Below are positions 43,436 through 52,604 of a DNA stretch of 64,000 nucleotides, piece after piece. Position 1 is the first letter of the stretch, and every line of letters starts with the position of its first letter. The stretch comes from Bradyrhizobium sp. 141 (GTDB lineage: Bacteria > Pseudomonadota > Alphaproteobacteria > Rhizobiales > Xanthobacteraceae): positions 62,001-126,000 of the forward strand of contig NZ_JADPKR010000114.1 of assembly GCF_023074055.1 (NCBI RefSeq), given 5' to 3'. The notes under the pieces are model-generated. The model saw only the letters and a list, made by a program, of their open reading frames with translations. It made no database searches and was not told the DNA's origin. A program made the position numbers and the translations under genes.

Positions 43436-44218
43436 CTGCTCGCCGCCGACCTTGTACCCGGCGATCGCCTCCTGCCCCTTCGGCGAGACGAGCCAGTCGA
43501 TGAAGGCCTGCCCGTCCTTCGCCTTCACGTTCGGATGCGTGGCGGGATTGACCAGCATGACGCCGTACTGGTTGAACAGTCGCTTGTCCCCTTCGGTCAG
43601 GATGGCGAGCTCGCCGCGGTTCTTGAACGACAGCCACGTGCCGCGGTCCGATAGCAGATAGGCGTTCGACGACGAGGCCATGTTCAGCGCCGGGCCCATG
43701 CCCTGGCCGATCTCCCGGTACCAATTGTCCTTTGCCGCGCCGAGGTCGACGCCCGCTTCCTTCCAAAGCCGGAGCTCGGCGGCATGCGTGCCGGACTTGT
43801 CACCGCGCGAGATGAACGGCGCCTTCGCCGCCGCGATCTTGCGCAGCGCGTCCGCAACGTCCTTGCCGCCGGCAATCTTTGCGGGATCGCTCTTCGGGCC
43901 GACGATGACGAAGTCGTTGTACATGACGTCGAAGCGCTTCACGCCTTGCCCTTCCGACATGAACTTGTCTTCGGCGGGCCTGTCATGGACGAACACCACG
44001 TCGGCGTCGCCGCGCCGTCCGATATCCAGTGCCTGGCCAGTGCCGACGGCGACGACCTTCACGCCAATGCCCTCGACCCTCGTGAACAGCGGCAGCAGAT
44101 GGCCAAACAAGCCTGATTGTTCCGTCGACGTGGTCGAGGCTACCGTGATGGTGCGATCCTGCGCGAACGCGATGGTGGACCAGAGCAGAACCGCTGCCAG
44201 GGTAGCAATCTTCCTCAT
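43409..44218 (-). CDS. tupA: Periplasmic tungstate-binding protein (TupA-like)
   Basis: 269 residues from the ATG at 44218. Signal peptide (1-19, IAFAQD). Oxyanion-site motifs ITVASTTSTEQSGLF, DVVFVHDRPAEDKF, FISRGDKSGTHAAELRLW, which are hallmark TupA segments (TTTS, SRGDxSGT). It is convergent with tupB instead of being in one operon with it, an unusual arrangement. Confidence 0.87.
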   Translation of the reverse strand: MRKIATLAAVLLWSTIAFAQDRTITVASTTSTEQSGLFGHLLPLFTRVEGIGVKVVAVGTGQALDIGRRGDADVVFVHDRPAEDKFMSEGQGVKRFDVMYNDFVIVGPKSDPAKIAGGKDVADALRKIAAAKAPFISRGDKSGTHAAELRLWKEAGVDLGAAKDNWYREIGQGMGPALNMASSSNAYLLSDRGTWLSFKNRGELAILTEGDKRLFNQYGVMLVNPATHPNVKAKDGQAFIDWLVSPKGQEAIAGYKVGGEQLFFPNASH

Positions 44219-44380
44219 GCGTCGTTCCTCAACCAACAATGACGATCCTGAATAGCCCCTGTCGATGAAGACGGGAACCCCCGACGTTAGGCCGCGGAGA
44301 GTTGAACGGGTGGCGACAAAGCGCAGGAACGTCGTTGCCGCAGGCGGATTGTCTGGGGATGTAAAGTCAAGGAGAATCCA

Positions 44381-44680
44381 ATGAAGAAGATCATCTTGGC
44401 ATCCGCATGCATTATGGCGCTGGCGACCGGTGGCGCCGTCGCGCAGACACAACCCGCTCCCGGCGCGTCCGGCCAGGGCGACGTCGGCCCCTCATCGCGA
44501 GGTCCCGCCACCAAGGGCATGACGACCGGACGTTCGTCGAACATGCAGAACGAAGCCAGCGACAGCAAGGGTGCGCAGCATCCGTCGGCCGGCGGCACCA
44601 ACACCAACAACATGGGCAGTCAGGCCGGCGGCGGCTCAGGCGGCGCAGGCTCCGGCAGCGGGGCCGGCTCGGGCAAATAG
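44381..44680 (+). CDS. Small exported Gly/Ser-rich protein, function unknown
   Basis: 99 residues. Signal peptide (1-21, GAVAQT), then a disordered sequence ending in a Gly/Ser run (GGGSGGAGSGSGAGSGK). RBS AAGGAG upstream. Similar in build to the proteins at 19872 and 36175. Function unknown. Confidence 0.6.
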   Translation: MKKIILASACIMALATGGAVAQTQPAPGASGQGDVGPSSRGPATKGMTTGRSSNMQNEASDSKGAQHPSAGGTNTNNMGSQAGGGSGGAGSGSGAGSGK

Positions 44681-44761
44681 GTCGAAAGATCGAAAATAGT
44701 CGGAAGATCGGAGATTCCGGGAGGGGATCGTCGTCCCCTCCCACGGACCGACGCGGGCCGA

Positions 44762-45098
44762 TCAACGACCGGGACAATATCTCATCACACGGCGGACGCC
44801 CAGCGACTCCGGCTCCTTCATCCACTCGATCTTCCAGGCCAGCCAAAGCTTGTCGTCGTCGACGACATAAGCAAACGTCGATGTCGAAAAGCCTCTGTCA
44901 TTGCGAACCGTGACCTCGCCGCAGGCCACCTCGATCGAGCGGCCCTGCGGGTCGGACGCAGGGCTGGTCCAGGATATGTGGATCTCCGCATTGGGCGGAA
45001 TGAGGTGAGCGGCAATTTTCGGCGTGGAGATCGTCCGCAAGTGCCGGCGCGCCCATGAATGCGGCAAGGGCCGCAGCCAGACAGATTTTGTGAATCAC
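44762..45098 (-). pseudogene. Frameshifted gene for a small exported protein
   Basis: A GTG at 45098 behind GGAGAGGG starts a good signal peptide (IHKICLAAALAAFMGAPALA), but that frame then turns into nonsense. The neighbouring frame carries the sensible mature part (TISTPKIAAHLIPPNAEIHI, VACGEVTVRNDRGFSTSTFA, WLAWKIEWMKEPE) down to the stop at 44762. Removing one G in GCGGACG (45032-45038 on the plus strand) joins the two as ALA-TISTPK. Either a real 1-base insertion or a sequencing error. Family unknown. Confidence 0.65.
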
Positions 45099-45219
45099 GT
45101 TCCCTCTCCTTTGCTTTCGAAGGAAGCGTATCCATTTCGGTCGGGTGCACTGTGGTTGCGGTCACACCGCGCCGAACTGCGGATGTTCTGCAATTGATCT
45201 CACCTAGATTGACAGGGGT

Positions 45220-46581
45220 GTGACGGCCGGGGCAGTTTTTCACATTGCTGGCGAATCAGCGATTGCCTCACGCCGAGTACCTCTTGGACAACTCCTAGTG
45301 CTTTCGAGACTGATATCGTTGCTGCGCCGCATCCCCGTGGTGAAATGGGCATTCACCGGGCTTCGGCCCGTGCCGCGTGGCGGCAGCATTGATGTCACTC
45401 CGGTCGCCGCAGATGTCTCGCCTGTCATTGCCGAAATCGTCGCGGCCGAGAACATCGCGGAAACAACTTCGGCTCAAATCACCGATATCAGCACGGTTTC
45501 AGCGCGCGACGACGCCGAGACCGCAGGTGCGGCTCCGTCCGCCGAGGATGATACCGCGATCGCTGTCATGACGGAGGGCCCTCCGGCAGCGCCCACCGAT
45601 GCCGACAGCGGCGACGATTCCTCGCGGGAGACGCCGTCAGAAATCGAGCCGATCATCGTGGAGAAGGCTTCGGTCTCGACCATCGAGATCGACATCGCGA
45701 CAGCCGATGTTCCGGAACCCGTCGCCAGCAATGACCCGGTTGTTGAAATCGCGGCGAACGTCGAGGCCGTCGACGCGGAGCCGGTCGCAATCGACATCGT
45801 CAGCGAACCGGTCGACGCCGAACTCGTCATCGGCCGCGATCCACGTCCCGCACTCCCGACCGACGCGGAGATCGTTGTCGCGGAAGAGGCATCGCCCTCG
45901 TCCGTCGATGTCGAGAGCGCCCCGGTTGATGCCCGTGCTCTTGTCGACAACGACGACCATTCCCCTGACGTTGTCGTGGATGTTGAGGCGACCGTAGATG
46001 AGCCGTGTGTCACGTCTGTCGGTAGCGAGGTTCTGGCAGAGCCAATCCCCGAGACTCGTTTCGACAGCGATCCCTGCCCCAGTGCCGCGGTGGCAATCGA
46101 GCCGGCTGCTGCGGACGTTGCTGCGCCCGTCACAGCGGTAGCCGCGCTGTGTTCTGCCGACACAGCCAGCGTCGTCACCGACATCGAGCCGGCTCCGGCT
46201 CTCGTGTCTCCTTCTCCCGAGAGCCGCAGCGCACCTAAAGTTCGCGCAAGAGCCGCGGAACCGGCCGATCGCACCGCGCTGATCCGGCAGCGCTGGGCTG
46301 AAACCGGGATCAGGATGTGGAATCCGCGGCTGCACGGCACCGGCGAAGCCACGCTGAACATCCAGGGAAGCGTCGGGCTGCTGCCGCCTGCGTCCGGCGA
46401 GACGATGCCGCGCTACGACAAGCTGGAATTCAAGATGCTCAGCGGACAGATCGTCTGTGAAGGCGTCATCGTCGAGGCGCCCGCGCAGGCGAGCCATCAC
46501 AGTTTCACGCGGCTCGCCGAGCCCTCTAAAATCGAGCGCGTCCGCGAACCAGCGCGGGAACGCCAGGCCGCCCTTGCCTGA
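45220..46581 (+). CDS. Large acidic low-complexity protein with a conserved-looking C-terminal domain
   Basis: Up to 453 residues from a GTG at 45220; a GTG at 45301 is also possible. A basic, hydrophobic start (LSRLISLLRRIPVVKWAF) is followed by some 300 residues very rich in Asp, Glu, Val, Ala, Ser and Thr (for example AEPVAIDIVSEPVDAELVIG). The last 100 residues look folded (RWAETGIRMWNPRLHGTGEA, LNIQGSVGLLPP, YDKLEFKMLSGQIVCEGVIV). Only the ends look ordered. I do not recognise a family. Confidence 0.65.
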   Translation: MTAGAVFHIAGESAIASRRVPLGQLLVLSRLISLLRRIPVVKWAFTGLRPVPRGGSIDVTPVAADVSPVIAEIVAAENIAETTSAQITDISTVSARDDAETAGAAPSAEDDTAIAVMTEGPPAAPTDADSGDDSSRETPSEIEPIIVEKASVSTIEIDIATADVPEPVASNDPVVEIAANVEAVDAEPVAIDIVSEPVDAELVIGRDPRPALPTDAEIVVAEEASPSSVDVESAPVDARALVDNDDHSPDVVVDVEATVDEPCVTSVGSEVLAEPIPETRFDSDPCPSAAVAIEPAAADVAAPVTAVAALCSADTASVVTDIEPAPALVSPSPESRSAPKVRARAAEPADRTALIRQRWAETGIRMWNPRLHGTGEATLNIQGSVGLLPPASGETMPRYDKLEFKMLSGQIVCEGVIVEAPAQASHHSFTRLAEPSKIERVREPARERQAALA

Positions 46582-46645
46582 TCCTTTCTTCCGCGATCAC
46601 TGTCATGATGTGCTAGGCTGATATCCCCGACATGGGAGATCGCAT

Positions 46646-46927
46646 ATGCGCGCAAGCTCGTTGCTTCTGGTCGTGATCGCCGCCTTCTGCGTCTCGCAGA
46701 CAGCCACCGCTGCGGGCAAACGGCCACGTCATGCAGTCGCTGCCGTTCCCGCCACCGATCCGGCCGCGTCCTACAAGGCCGACAGGCTCTCTTCCTCGCG
46801 CGGAGAGCCGATCCTCGACACGCCGGGCCAGACCACCGTGCTGACGCGACAGGTGCTCGACGACATGAAGGCGACCAGCCTAAGAGGTGCCATGCGCTCG
46901 ACCGCCGGCGTGACGATCGGGCGCTAG
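46646..46927 (+). pseudogene. TonB-dependent receptor N-terminal fragment
   Basis: 93 residues: signal peptide (1-22, TATAAG) and the first part of a receptor plug domain (TPGQTTVLTRQVLDDMKATS, LRGAMRSTAGVTIGR), stopping at a TAG where the plug would continue. No barrel sequence follows in any frame I examined in the next 320 bp. Probably a remnant of a siderophore-type receptor, although a stand-alone secreted plug cannot be excluded. Confidence 0.6.
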
Positions 46928-47248
46928 GCGTCGCAAGCAGACCGCAGAGCTGGAAAAGACGTAGCAGCCATTGGATGCGGCCTATCACCTCCCCCCGACG
47001 GGGTGAGTGCGGCAAGACGTTGCGCCGGACGCATGGTTAGCAAAGCGTAGCGGCGGCTTTGCAGGACTTTGCAGCCGATGCGCCGCTTTCGCGTTTCCTT
47101 ATCCTTAACGCCGCCTCACCAGTGCACGCGACCCGAAATGTCCGCGGTAGCGTGCAACCTGAGCTGGCCCTTTGACGCACGATCGATCTAACGCACCCTT
47201 TACCCCCGCCATGCAAGATCGCCCGCGTTTTCAGGGGCTCGTATTTCA
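46928..47248. other. Intergenic region, nothing recognised
   Basis: 321 bp between the plug fragment and the GGDEF-EAL gene. I see no gene, clear promoter or strong hairpin. It may hold decayed receptor sequence, but no plug or barrel motif is visible. Confidence 0.4.
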
Positions 47249-49348
47249 ATGCCTGTTGCCGATTTGAAGTCTTACCTTGCCGCCTCAATGCGGCTGTTTC
47301 GCGTGCCGGCCGACAACCCGGATTTGACGCGCGCGCAGTTCGATGCCTTCTCCAAGCAAGTTCCGTTGCTCTACTTCCTCCTCATGAGCAACTCCATCGC
47401 GGTCGCCTACACCTATGTGAACGTGGCGCCGGACTGGCTGACGATGATCGTGCCGAGCGTCCTGACCGTGCTCGCGGGCTTGCGCACGTTCTGGTGGCTG
47501 CGTCAGCGTCACCTCGTGCGCAGCGATGCCGACATCCTGCGTAATCTGCGCGCCACCAACTGGCTGACTCTGCCGATCGGCGCCGGCTTTACCGCTTGGT
47601 CCTTCGCGCTCTATCCCTACGGCGATCCCTTCGCCAAGAGCCAGGTCGCTTTCTACATGGCGGTCACCGTGATCGGCTGCATTTTTTCGCTGATGCATCT
47701 GCGCTCGGCGGCATTGATCGTGACGCTGATCGTCGACGTGCCTTATGTGCTGTTCTTCTTCGCCACCGGCGAGCCCACGCTGAAGGCGATCGCCGTCAAC
47801 AACCTGCTGGTCTCAGGCGCGATGGTGACAGTGCTGTTCATCTATTATCGCGACTTCGCCGATCTCGTCGCCAGCCGCAAATCGCTGCTGGCGCAGCAGG
47901 CGGCGACGCAGGCGCTCTCGGACGAGAACTTTCGCCTCGCCAATCTCGATTCCCTCACCGAGCTGCCGAACCGTCGCCGCTTCTTCGCCGAGCTGTCGAG
48001 CGCCTTTGCCGACGCCGAGCGCAGGAATGTTCGGGTCGCGGTCGGAATCATCGACCTCGATGGTTTCAAGCCGATCAACGACAATTACGGCCATTCGGTC
48101 GGCGACCGCGTCCTGATCGAAGCGGGCCGGCGCATCCGCGAGGTTTGCGAGGGCTTTGGCCCGCAGCGCGTGGAGTTAGCCCGGCTCGGTGGCGACGAGT
48201 TCGGTCTCGTCGTGTGCGGCGACCCCGAGGATGCGGACCTGATGCGGCTCGGCGAGCGCATTGGCAATCAGGTCAGGCTGCCCTACCAGCTCGACACCGC
48301 CCATACCGGGCTGTCCTGCTCGATCGGCTTCGCCTTGTTCCCGGACTCCGCGACGACGTCGGAAGCGCTCTATGAATGTGCCGACTACTCGCTCTACCAT
48401 GCCAAGCGCCATCTGCGCGGCCGCACCGTGATCTTCTCGAGCGAACTCGAGGCCGAGATCCGCAGCCGCGGTGTCATCGAGAATTTGCTGCGCACGGCCG
48501 ATTTCAGCACCGAGATGGACCTGGTGTTCCAGCCGATTGTGGACGCCATGAGCGAGCACACCGCCGGCTTCGAGGTCCTGGCGCGCTGGCACAGCTCCCG
48601 TCTCGGCCTGGTCTCGCCGGCCGACTTCATTCCAGCCGCCGAGCGCATCGGCCTGATCCGCCCGCTGACGCAGGCCCTGCTGGCTCGCGCGCTCGCGACC
48701 GCCAGGACCTGGCCCGATCACATCCGCCTGTCGTTCAACCTCTCCGCCCACGACGTCTGCGCCGCCGAAGGCATCCTGCCGCTGATTTCCATCATCGAGA
48801 AGAGCGGCCTGCCGCCGCACCGGATCGATTTCGAGATCACCGAGACTGCGGTCACTTTCGACTTCGTGCGCGCGCAGCAATCGGTCGCGACGCTGAAGGC
48901 GATGGGATGCGGCGTTTCGCTGGACGATTTCGGCACCGGCTATTCCTCACTGAGCCACGTGCACCGGCTGCCGCTCGACAAGATCAAGATCGACCGCAGC
49001 TTCGTTTCCGACATCAACGACAATCCCGTAAGCTACAAGATCATCAAGTCGCTCACGGGCCTGTGCGACGACATGGAGATCGCCTGCGTCGTCGAGGGCG
49101 TCGAGACCCGCGCCCAGCTAGACACCCTGCGCCGCCTGGGGTGCGACTTCATCCAGGGCTATTATTCGCAAAGCCCATGCCGGGCGATGCGATCGGCGAC
49201 TATCTGGCAAAGGAACGACAGCGCCTCGACGGCACCGTGGCCAGGGTCGTGGCCTGACGTCACACCGCGCAGTAGCGCTCCTGGATGTCCTTGTCCGCGA
49301 GCAGCGCCGCAGCGCTGCTCTGATGCACGACCTCGCCCTGATCGATGA
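47249..49348 (+). CDS. Membrane GGDEF-EAL cyclic-di-GMP protein, frameshifted near the C-terminus
   Basis: 699 residues as encoded. An N-terminal membrane region of about six helices (residues 35-210), a GGDEF domain (about 235-400) with intact LARLGGDEFGLVV, then an EAL domain (about 415-640) with FEVLARW, FNLSAHD, DDFGTGYSSL and VVEGVETRAQ. Both activities could be intact. After Tyr639 the frame runs into an unrelated 60-residue tail that crosses the 3' end of livF. The adjacent frame carries the expected EAL ending FAKPMPGDAIGDYLAKERQ and stops at 49257. One T missing in TATTATTCG (49160-49168) explains it. Confidence 0.88.
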   Translation: MPVADLKSYLAASMRLFRVPADNPDLTRAQFDAFSKQVPLLYFLLMSNSIAVAYTYVNVAPDWLTMIVPSVLTVLAGLRTFWWLRQRHLVRSDADILRNLRATNWLTLPIGAGFTAWSFALYPYGDPFAKSQVAFYMAVTVIGCIFSLMHLRSAALIVTLIVDVPYVLFFFATGEPTLKAIAVNNLLVSGAMVTVLFIYYRDFADLVASRKSLLAQQAATQALSDENFRLANLDSLTELPNRRRFFAELSSAFADAERRNVRVAVGIIDLDGFKPINDNYGHSVGDRVLIEAGRRIREVCEGFGPQRVELARLGGDEFGLVVCGDPEDADLMRLGERIGNQVRLPYQLDTAHTGLSCSIGFALFPDSATTSEALYECADYSLYHAKRHLRGRTVIFSSELEAEIRSRGVIENLLRTADFSTEMDLVFQPIVDAMSEHTAGFEVLARWHSSRLGLVSPADFIPAAERIGLIRPLTQALLARALATARTWPDHIRLSFNLSAHDVCAAEGILPLISIIEKSGLPPHRIDFEITETAVTFDFVRAQQSVATLKAMGCGVSLDDFGTGYSSLSHVHRLPLDKIKIDRSFVSDINDNPVSYKIIKSLTGLCDDMEIACVVEGVETRAQLDTLRRLGCDFIQGYYSQSPCRAMRSATIWQRNDSASTAPWPGSWPDVTPRSSAPGCPCPRAAPQRCSDARPRPDR

Positions 49349-49979
49349 TCACGGCGCGATCGGCCAGCCGCAGCGCCCATTCGACGTTCTGCTCCACCAG
49401 CAACAGCGTCTTGCCCTCGTCGCGCAGCCGGCGGAACAGAACTCCCATCTCCTCGACGAGCACCGGCATGATGCCCTCCGAGGGCTCGTCGAGCAGGATC
49501 ATCTTGGGCTTGGCGATCAGCGCGCGCGCGATCGCGAGCATCTGCTGCTCGCCGCCGGAGAGCGTCACGCCCTCCTGGTCGAGGCGCTCCTTCAGGCGCG
49601 GAAAGGTCTCGGCGATCTCGTCGATCGCCGTGCGCTCCTCGATGTCGCTGCCGGCCGCGACAAGGCCGAGCCGGAGGTTCTCGCGCACGGAGAGGCCGGG
49701 GACGATGCGTCGCTCCTCGGGCACGTAGGCGAGACCAAGGTGGAAGCGCTGATGGGCGCGCAATGGCAGGAGCTCCCTGCCCGCGAAGTGCACGCGGCCC
49801 TCAGCCTTCGGCATCAGGCCCATCATCGCCCGCAAGGTCGTAGTCTTTCCGGCACCATTGCGGCCGACGAGCGCAACCACTTCGCCCTCCTTCACGTGCA
49901 GCGAGATGCCGTGCAGGACGTGGCTCGCGCCATACCAGGCGTGAAGATCTCTGATTTCGAGCAATGCGGTCTCAGCCAT
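49260..49979 (-). CDS. livF: Branched-chain amino-acid-type ABC ATPase LivF
   Basis: 239 residues from the ATG at 49979, overlapping the livG stop by 8 bp. Walker A GRNGAGKTTT, signature LSGGEQQMLAIARAL, Walker B MILLDEPSEGI. Distal ATPase of the five-gene transporter operon running from the binding protein at 53846 to here. The ligand is probably the substrate of the upstream molybdenum hydroxylase and need not be an amino acid. Confidence 0.9.
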   Translation of the reverse strand: MAETALLEIRDLHAWYGASHVLHGISLHVKEGEVVALVGRNGAGKTTTLRAMMGLMPKAEGRVHFAGRELLPLRAHQRFHLGLAYVPEERRIVPGLSVRENLRLGLVAAGSDIEERTAIDEIAETFPRLKERLDQEGVTLSGGEQQMLAIARALIAKPKMILLDEPSEGIMPVLVEEMGVLFRRLRDEGKTLLLVEQNVEWALRLADRAVIIDQGEVVHQSSAAALLADKDIQERYCAV

Positions 49980-50727
49980 AGCCTTCACTCTGTCCGAGAT
50001 AGACCCGGCGGACTTCCGGATTGCTCCTGATCTCGTCCGGCGAACCGTCCGCGAGCAGGCGACCGTGGTGCAGCACCACGACGCGCTTGGACAGTCCCAG
50101 CACCATCTTCATCTTGTGCTCCACCAGAAGCACGGTGCGCTTGTCGGCGAGCCGCTCCAGCAGCGCGACCATGTCCTTGGTCTCTTCCGGCCCCATGCCG
50201 GCGGTCGGCTCGTCGAGCAGCAGCAGCTCGGGCTCGGAGACCAGCGCGATCGCGATCTCCAGCGCGCGCTGTTGACCGTGCGCCAGGAACTTTGCCAGTT
50301 CGCCACGCCTGCCGAGCAAGCCGACCGCGTCGAGAGCGGCATCAGCGCGCGCATTCAGCTCGGACAGCCGGGTGCGGTTGTGCCAGATGTCGTAGCTCAC
50401 GGTCAGCGCCTGGGCCGCGACGCGGACGTTCTCATGCACGGACAGGTCCGGGAAGATGTTCGTGATCTGGTACGAACGCGAAATGCCCCGATGCACGAAG
50501 CGATGCTGCGGCAGGCCGTTGAGCTCGCATCCCCTGAAATGCAGCTTGCCCGACGTCGGCGTCAGCGCACCTGACAGGATGTTGAAGAACGTGCTCTTGC
50601 CGGCGCCATTCGGCCCGATGATCGAGGTGAGCTGGCCGGCCGCGAACGACACCGTGATGGCTTCGAGCGCGACGAAGCCGCCAAAGCGCTTGCCGATACC
50701 TTCGGCGCGAAGCAGTTCGCCGGTCAT
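49972..50727 (-). CDS. livG: Branched-chain amino-acid-type ABC ATPase LivG
   Basis: 251 residues from the ATG at 50727, overlapping livM by ATGA-type coupling. Walker A GPNGAGKST, the LivG-type insert (QHRFVHRGISRSYQITNIFP), signature region FLAHGQQRALEIAIAL (LAHGQ instead of LSGGQ, common in LivG) and Walker B LLLLDEPTAGM. Confidence 0.9.
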   Translation of the reverse strand: MTGELLRAEGIGKRFGGFVALEAITVSFAAGQLTSIIGPNGAGKSTFFNILSGALTPTSGKLHFRGCELNGLPQHRFVHRGISRSYQITNIFPDLSVHENVRVAAQALTVSYDIWHNRTRLSELNARADAALDAVGLLGRRGELAKFLAHGQQRALEIAIALVSEPELLLLDEPTAGMGPEETKDMVALLERLADKRTVLLVEHKMKMVLGLSKRVVVLHHGRLLADGSPDEIRSNPEVRRVYLGQSEGYG

Positions 50728-51722
50728 CGCCGCGCCTTTCCGATTCCGATAGCGTCGAGCAAGGTTCCCCAGATGCCCTTGGGCAGGAACAGCACGAACA
50801 GGACGAAGATCGCGCCGACGAAGATCTGCCAATGCGGCGTCCAGAGCGAGATGACATCCTCCAGGATCAGGAAGCTCGCCGCGCCGACGAAAGGCCCGAA
50901 GAAGCTGCGAGCGCCGCCGAGCAGCACCATCATCACGATCATGCCCGAGGTCTGGTAGTGCAGGATGTCCAGCGGCACGATCGACAGATGCAGCGCCAGC
51001 ATACAGCCGCCGAGCGATGAGATCGCACCCGACAGCATGAACACGACCAGCTTGCTGCGTTCGACGTCATAGCCGCAGGCCCGCGCGCGCTGTTCGTTCT
51101 CGCGGATCGCCTCGATGACGGCCCCGAACGGCGAGTTCAGAATGCGCGACTGGAACCACATCGCCAGCGCCGCGAAGGCCATCAGCACGTAATATTTGTT
51201 GACGGGATCGAGGAAATTGACCTGGAGGCCGAGCAGGCTGATGCGGTCGACAGTGAAGCCGCGCAGGCCGTTCTCGCCGCCGGTGAAGGAGGCTGCCTGG
51301 AGCGCGACGTAGTAGACCAGTTGGGCCAAAGCGAGCGTCACCATGGAGAAGTAGATGCCGCGGGTGCGCGTCGAGATGATGCCGATCACGGCCGCGAGGC
51401 AGGTGCTGAGCAGCACGGCAAGCGCGACCGCGACAAACCACGGCACGCCGTAGCGGCCGATCGCAATGCCGGTGAAGTAGGCCCCCGCACCGAAGAACGC
51501 CGCCTGACCGAACGACAACAGCCCGGTGTAGCCGAACAGCAGATTGTAGCCCATCACCACGACGCCGTAGATCAGGACGTTGACGGCCAGCGCCTTGGAC
51601 GGCAATAGCCAGGGCAATATGGCCAGCACGACGATCGAGAGCAGCACGCGATGGTCGAGAATCCGGTCGAGCCCGCTCGGCGCAGGTTTGGCGAGAACCT
51701 CGCCGCCAGAAGGGTGCGTCAC
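50724..51722 (-). CDS. livM: Branched-chain amino-acid-type ABC permease LivM
   Basis: 332 residues, about nine transmembrane helices. Typical LivM segments: YNLLFGYTGLLSFGQAAFFG, RTRGIYFSMVTLALAQL and AIRENEQRARACGYDVERSK (cytoplasmic coupling region). Overlaps livH and livG at both ends. Confidence 0.9.
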   Translation of the reverse strand: MTHPSGGEVLAKPAPSGLDRILDHRVLLSIVVLAILPWLLPSKALAVNVLIYGVVVMGYNLLFGYTGLLSFGQAAFFGAGAYFTGIAIGRYGVPWFVAVALAVLLSTCLAAVIGIISTRTRGIYFSMVTLALAQLVYYVALQAASFTGGENGLRGFTVDRISLLGLQVNFLDPVNKYYVLMAFAALAMWFQSRILNSPFGAVIEAIRENEQRARACGYDVERSKLVVFMLSGAISSLGGCMLALHLSIVPLDILHYQTSGMIVMMVLLGGARSFFGPFVGAASFLILEDVISLWTPHWQIFVGAIFVLFVLFLPKGIWGTLLDAIGIGKARR

Positions 51723-52594
51723 GCCGTCCTCCCTCTCACGCCGAACAGGCCTTGCGGGCGGATCAGAAGCACCACGGCCATCAGCGCAAACATGACGATG
51801 GTCGCCATTTCAGGCGCGAACAACGCCACCATGCTGATGGAAATGCCGACCATGAGGCCGGCCACCACCGCGCCGACAATCGATCCGAGACCGCCGATGA
51901 CGGTGACGACAAAGGCCTCGGCCAGAACCAGCGAGCCCATCTCCGGATTGACGCTGCGCATGGGCCCGGCGAGAACGCCGCCCAGCGCGGCTAGTCCGAC
52001 GCCGAGACCAAAAATAGCAAGCCACACCCGGCCGATGTCGACGCCGAGTACCTGCATGATGGTGGGATCGCGCGCACCGGCGCGCACGATCAGGCCGATT
52101 CGGGTCTTCTCCAGTGCCAGCCAGAGCGCCAGCAGCACCACTGCCACCAGCGCGATGACGAACAGGCGGTAGCGCGGGAAGAAGCCGATGCCGAGATCGA
52201 GCACGCCGATCAGCTGCGGCGGGGTCGGAAACGGAATACCGTCGCTGCCGAACACGATACGCACGCCCTCGACCAGGACATAGCTGAGGCCGAAGGTGAG
52301 CAGCAGTGGATCGTCGATCGAGCGTCCATACAGCCTGCGGATCAGGACGAACTCGATCAGCATGCCGAACGCACCGATCAAGATGGGAGCGAGCAGCAAT
52401 CCCCACCAGAAGCTGCCGGTGAGCGATGCCAGATACAGCCCCGCATAGGCCCCGATCATGAACAGCGCGCCATGAGCGAAATTGACCACGCCGAGCATGC
52501 CGAACACGATCGTCAGTCCTAGCGCAGTGATCACCAGGACCGCGCCAAGGGCGATCCCGGAGAGAAGCTGCATGATGATCAGCGACAGGTCCAT
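51719..52594 (-). CDS. livH: Branched-chain amino-acid-type ABC permease LivH
   Basis: 291 residues, about eight transmembrane helices, with VFGMLGVVNFAHGALFMIGA near the start and ALEKTRIGLIVRAGARDPTI as the coupling loop. Follows the binding-protein gene by 10 bp. Works with LivM, LivG and LivF. Confidence 0.9.
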   Translation of the reverse strand: MDLSLIIMQLLSGIALGAVLVITALGLTIVFGMLGVVNFAHGALFMIGAYAGLYLASLTGSFWWGLLLAPILIGAFGMLIEFVLIRRLYGRSIDDPLLLTFGLSYVLVEGVRIVFGSDGIPFPTPPQLIGVLDLGIGFFPRYRLFVIALVAVVLLALWLALEKTRIGLIVRAGARDPTIMQVLGVDIGRVWLAIFGLGVGLAALGGVLAGPMRSVNPEMGSLVLAEAFVVTVIGGLGSIVGAVVAGLMVGISISMVALFAPEMATIVMFALMAVVLLIRPQGLFGVRGRTA

Positions 52595-52604
52595 CGGTCA
52601 GGCT

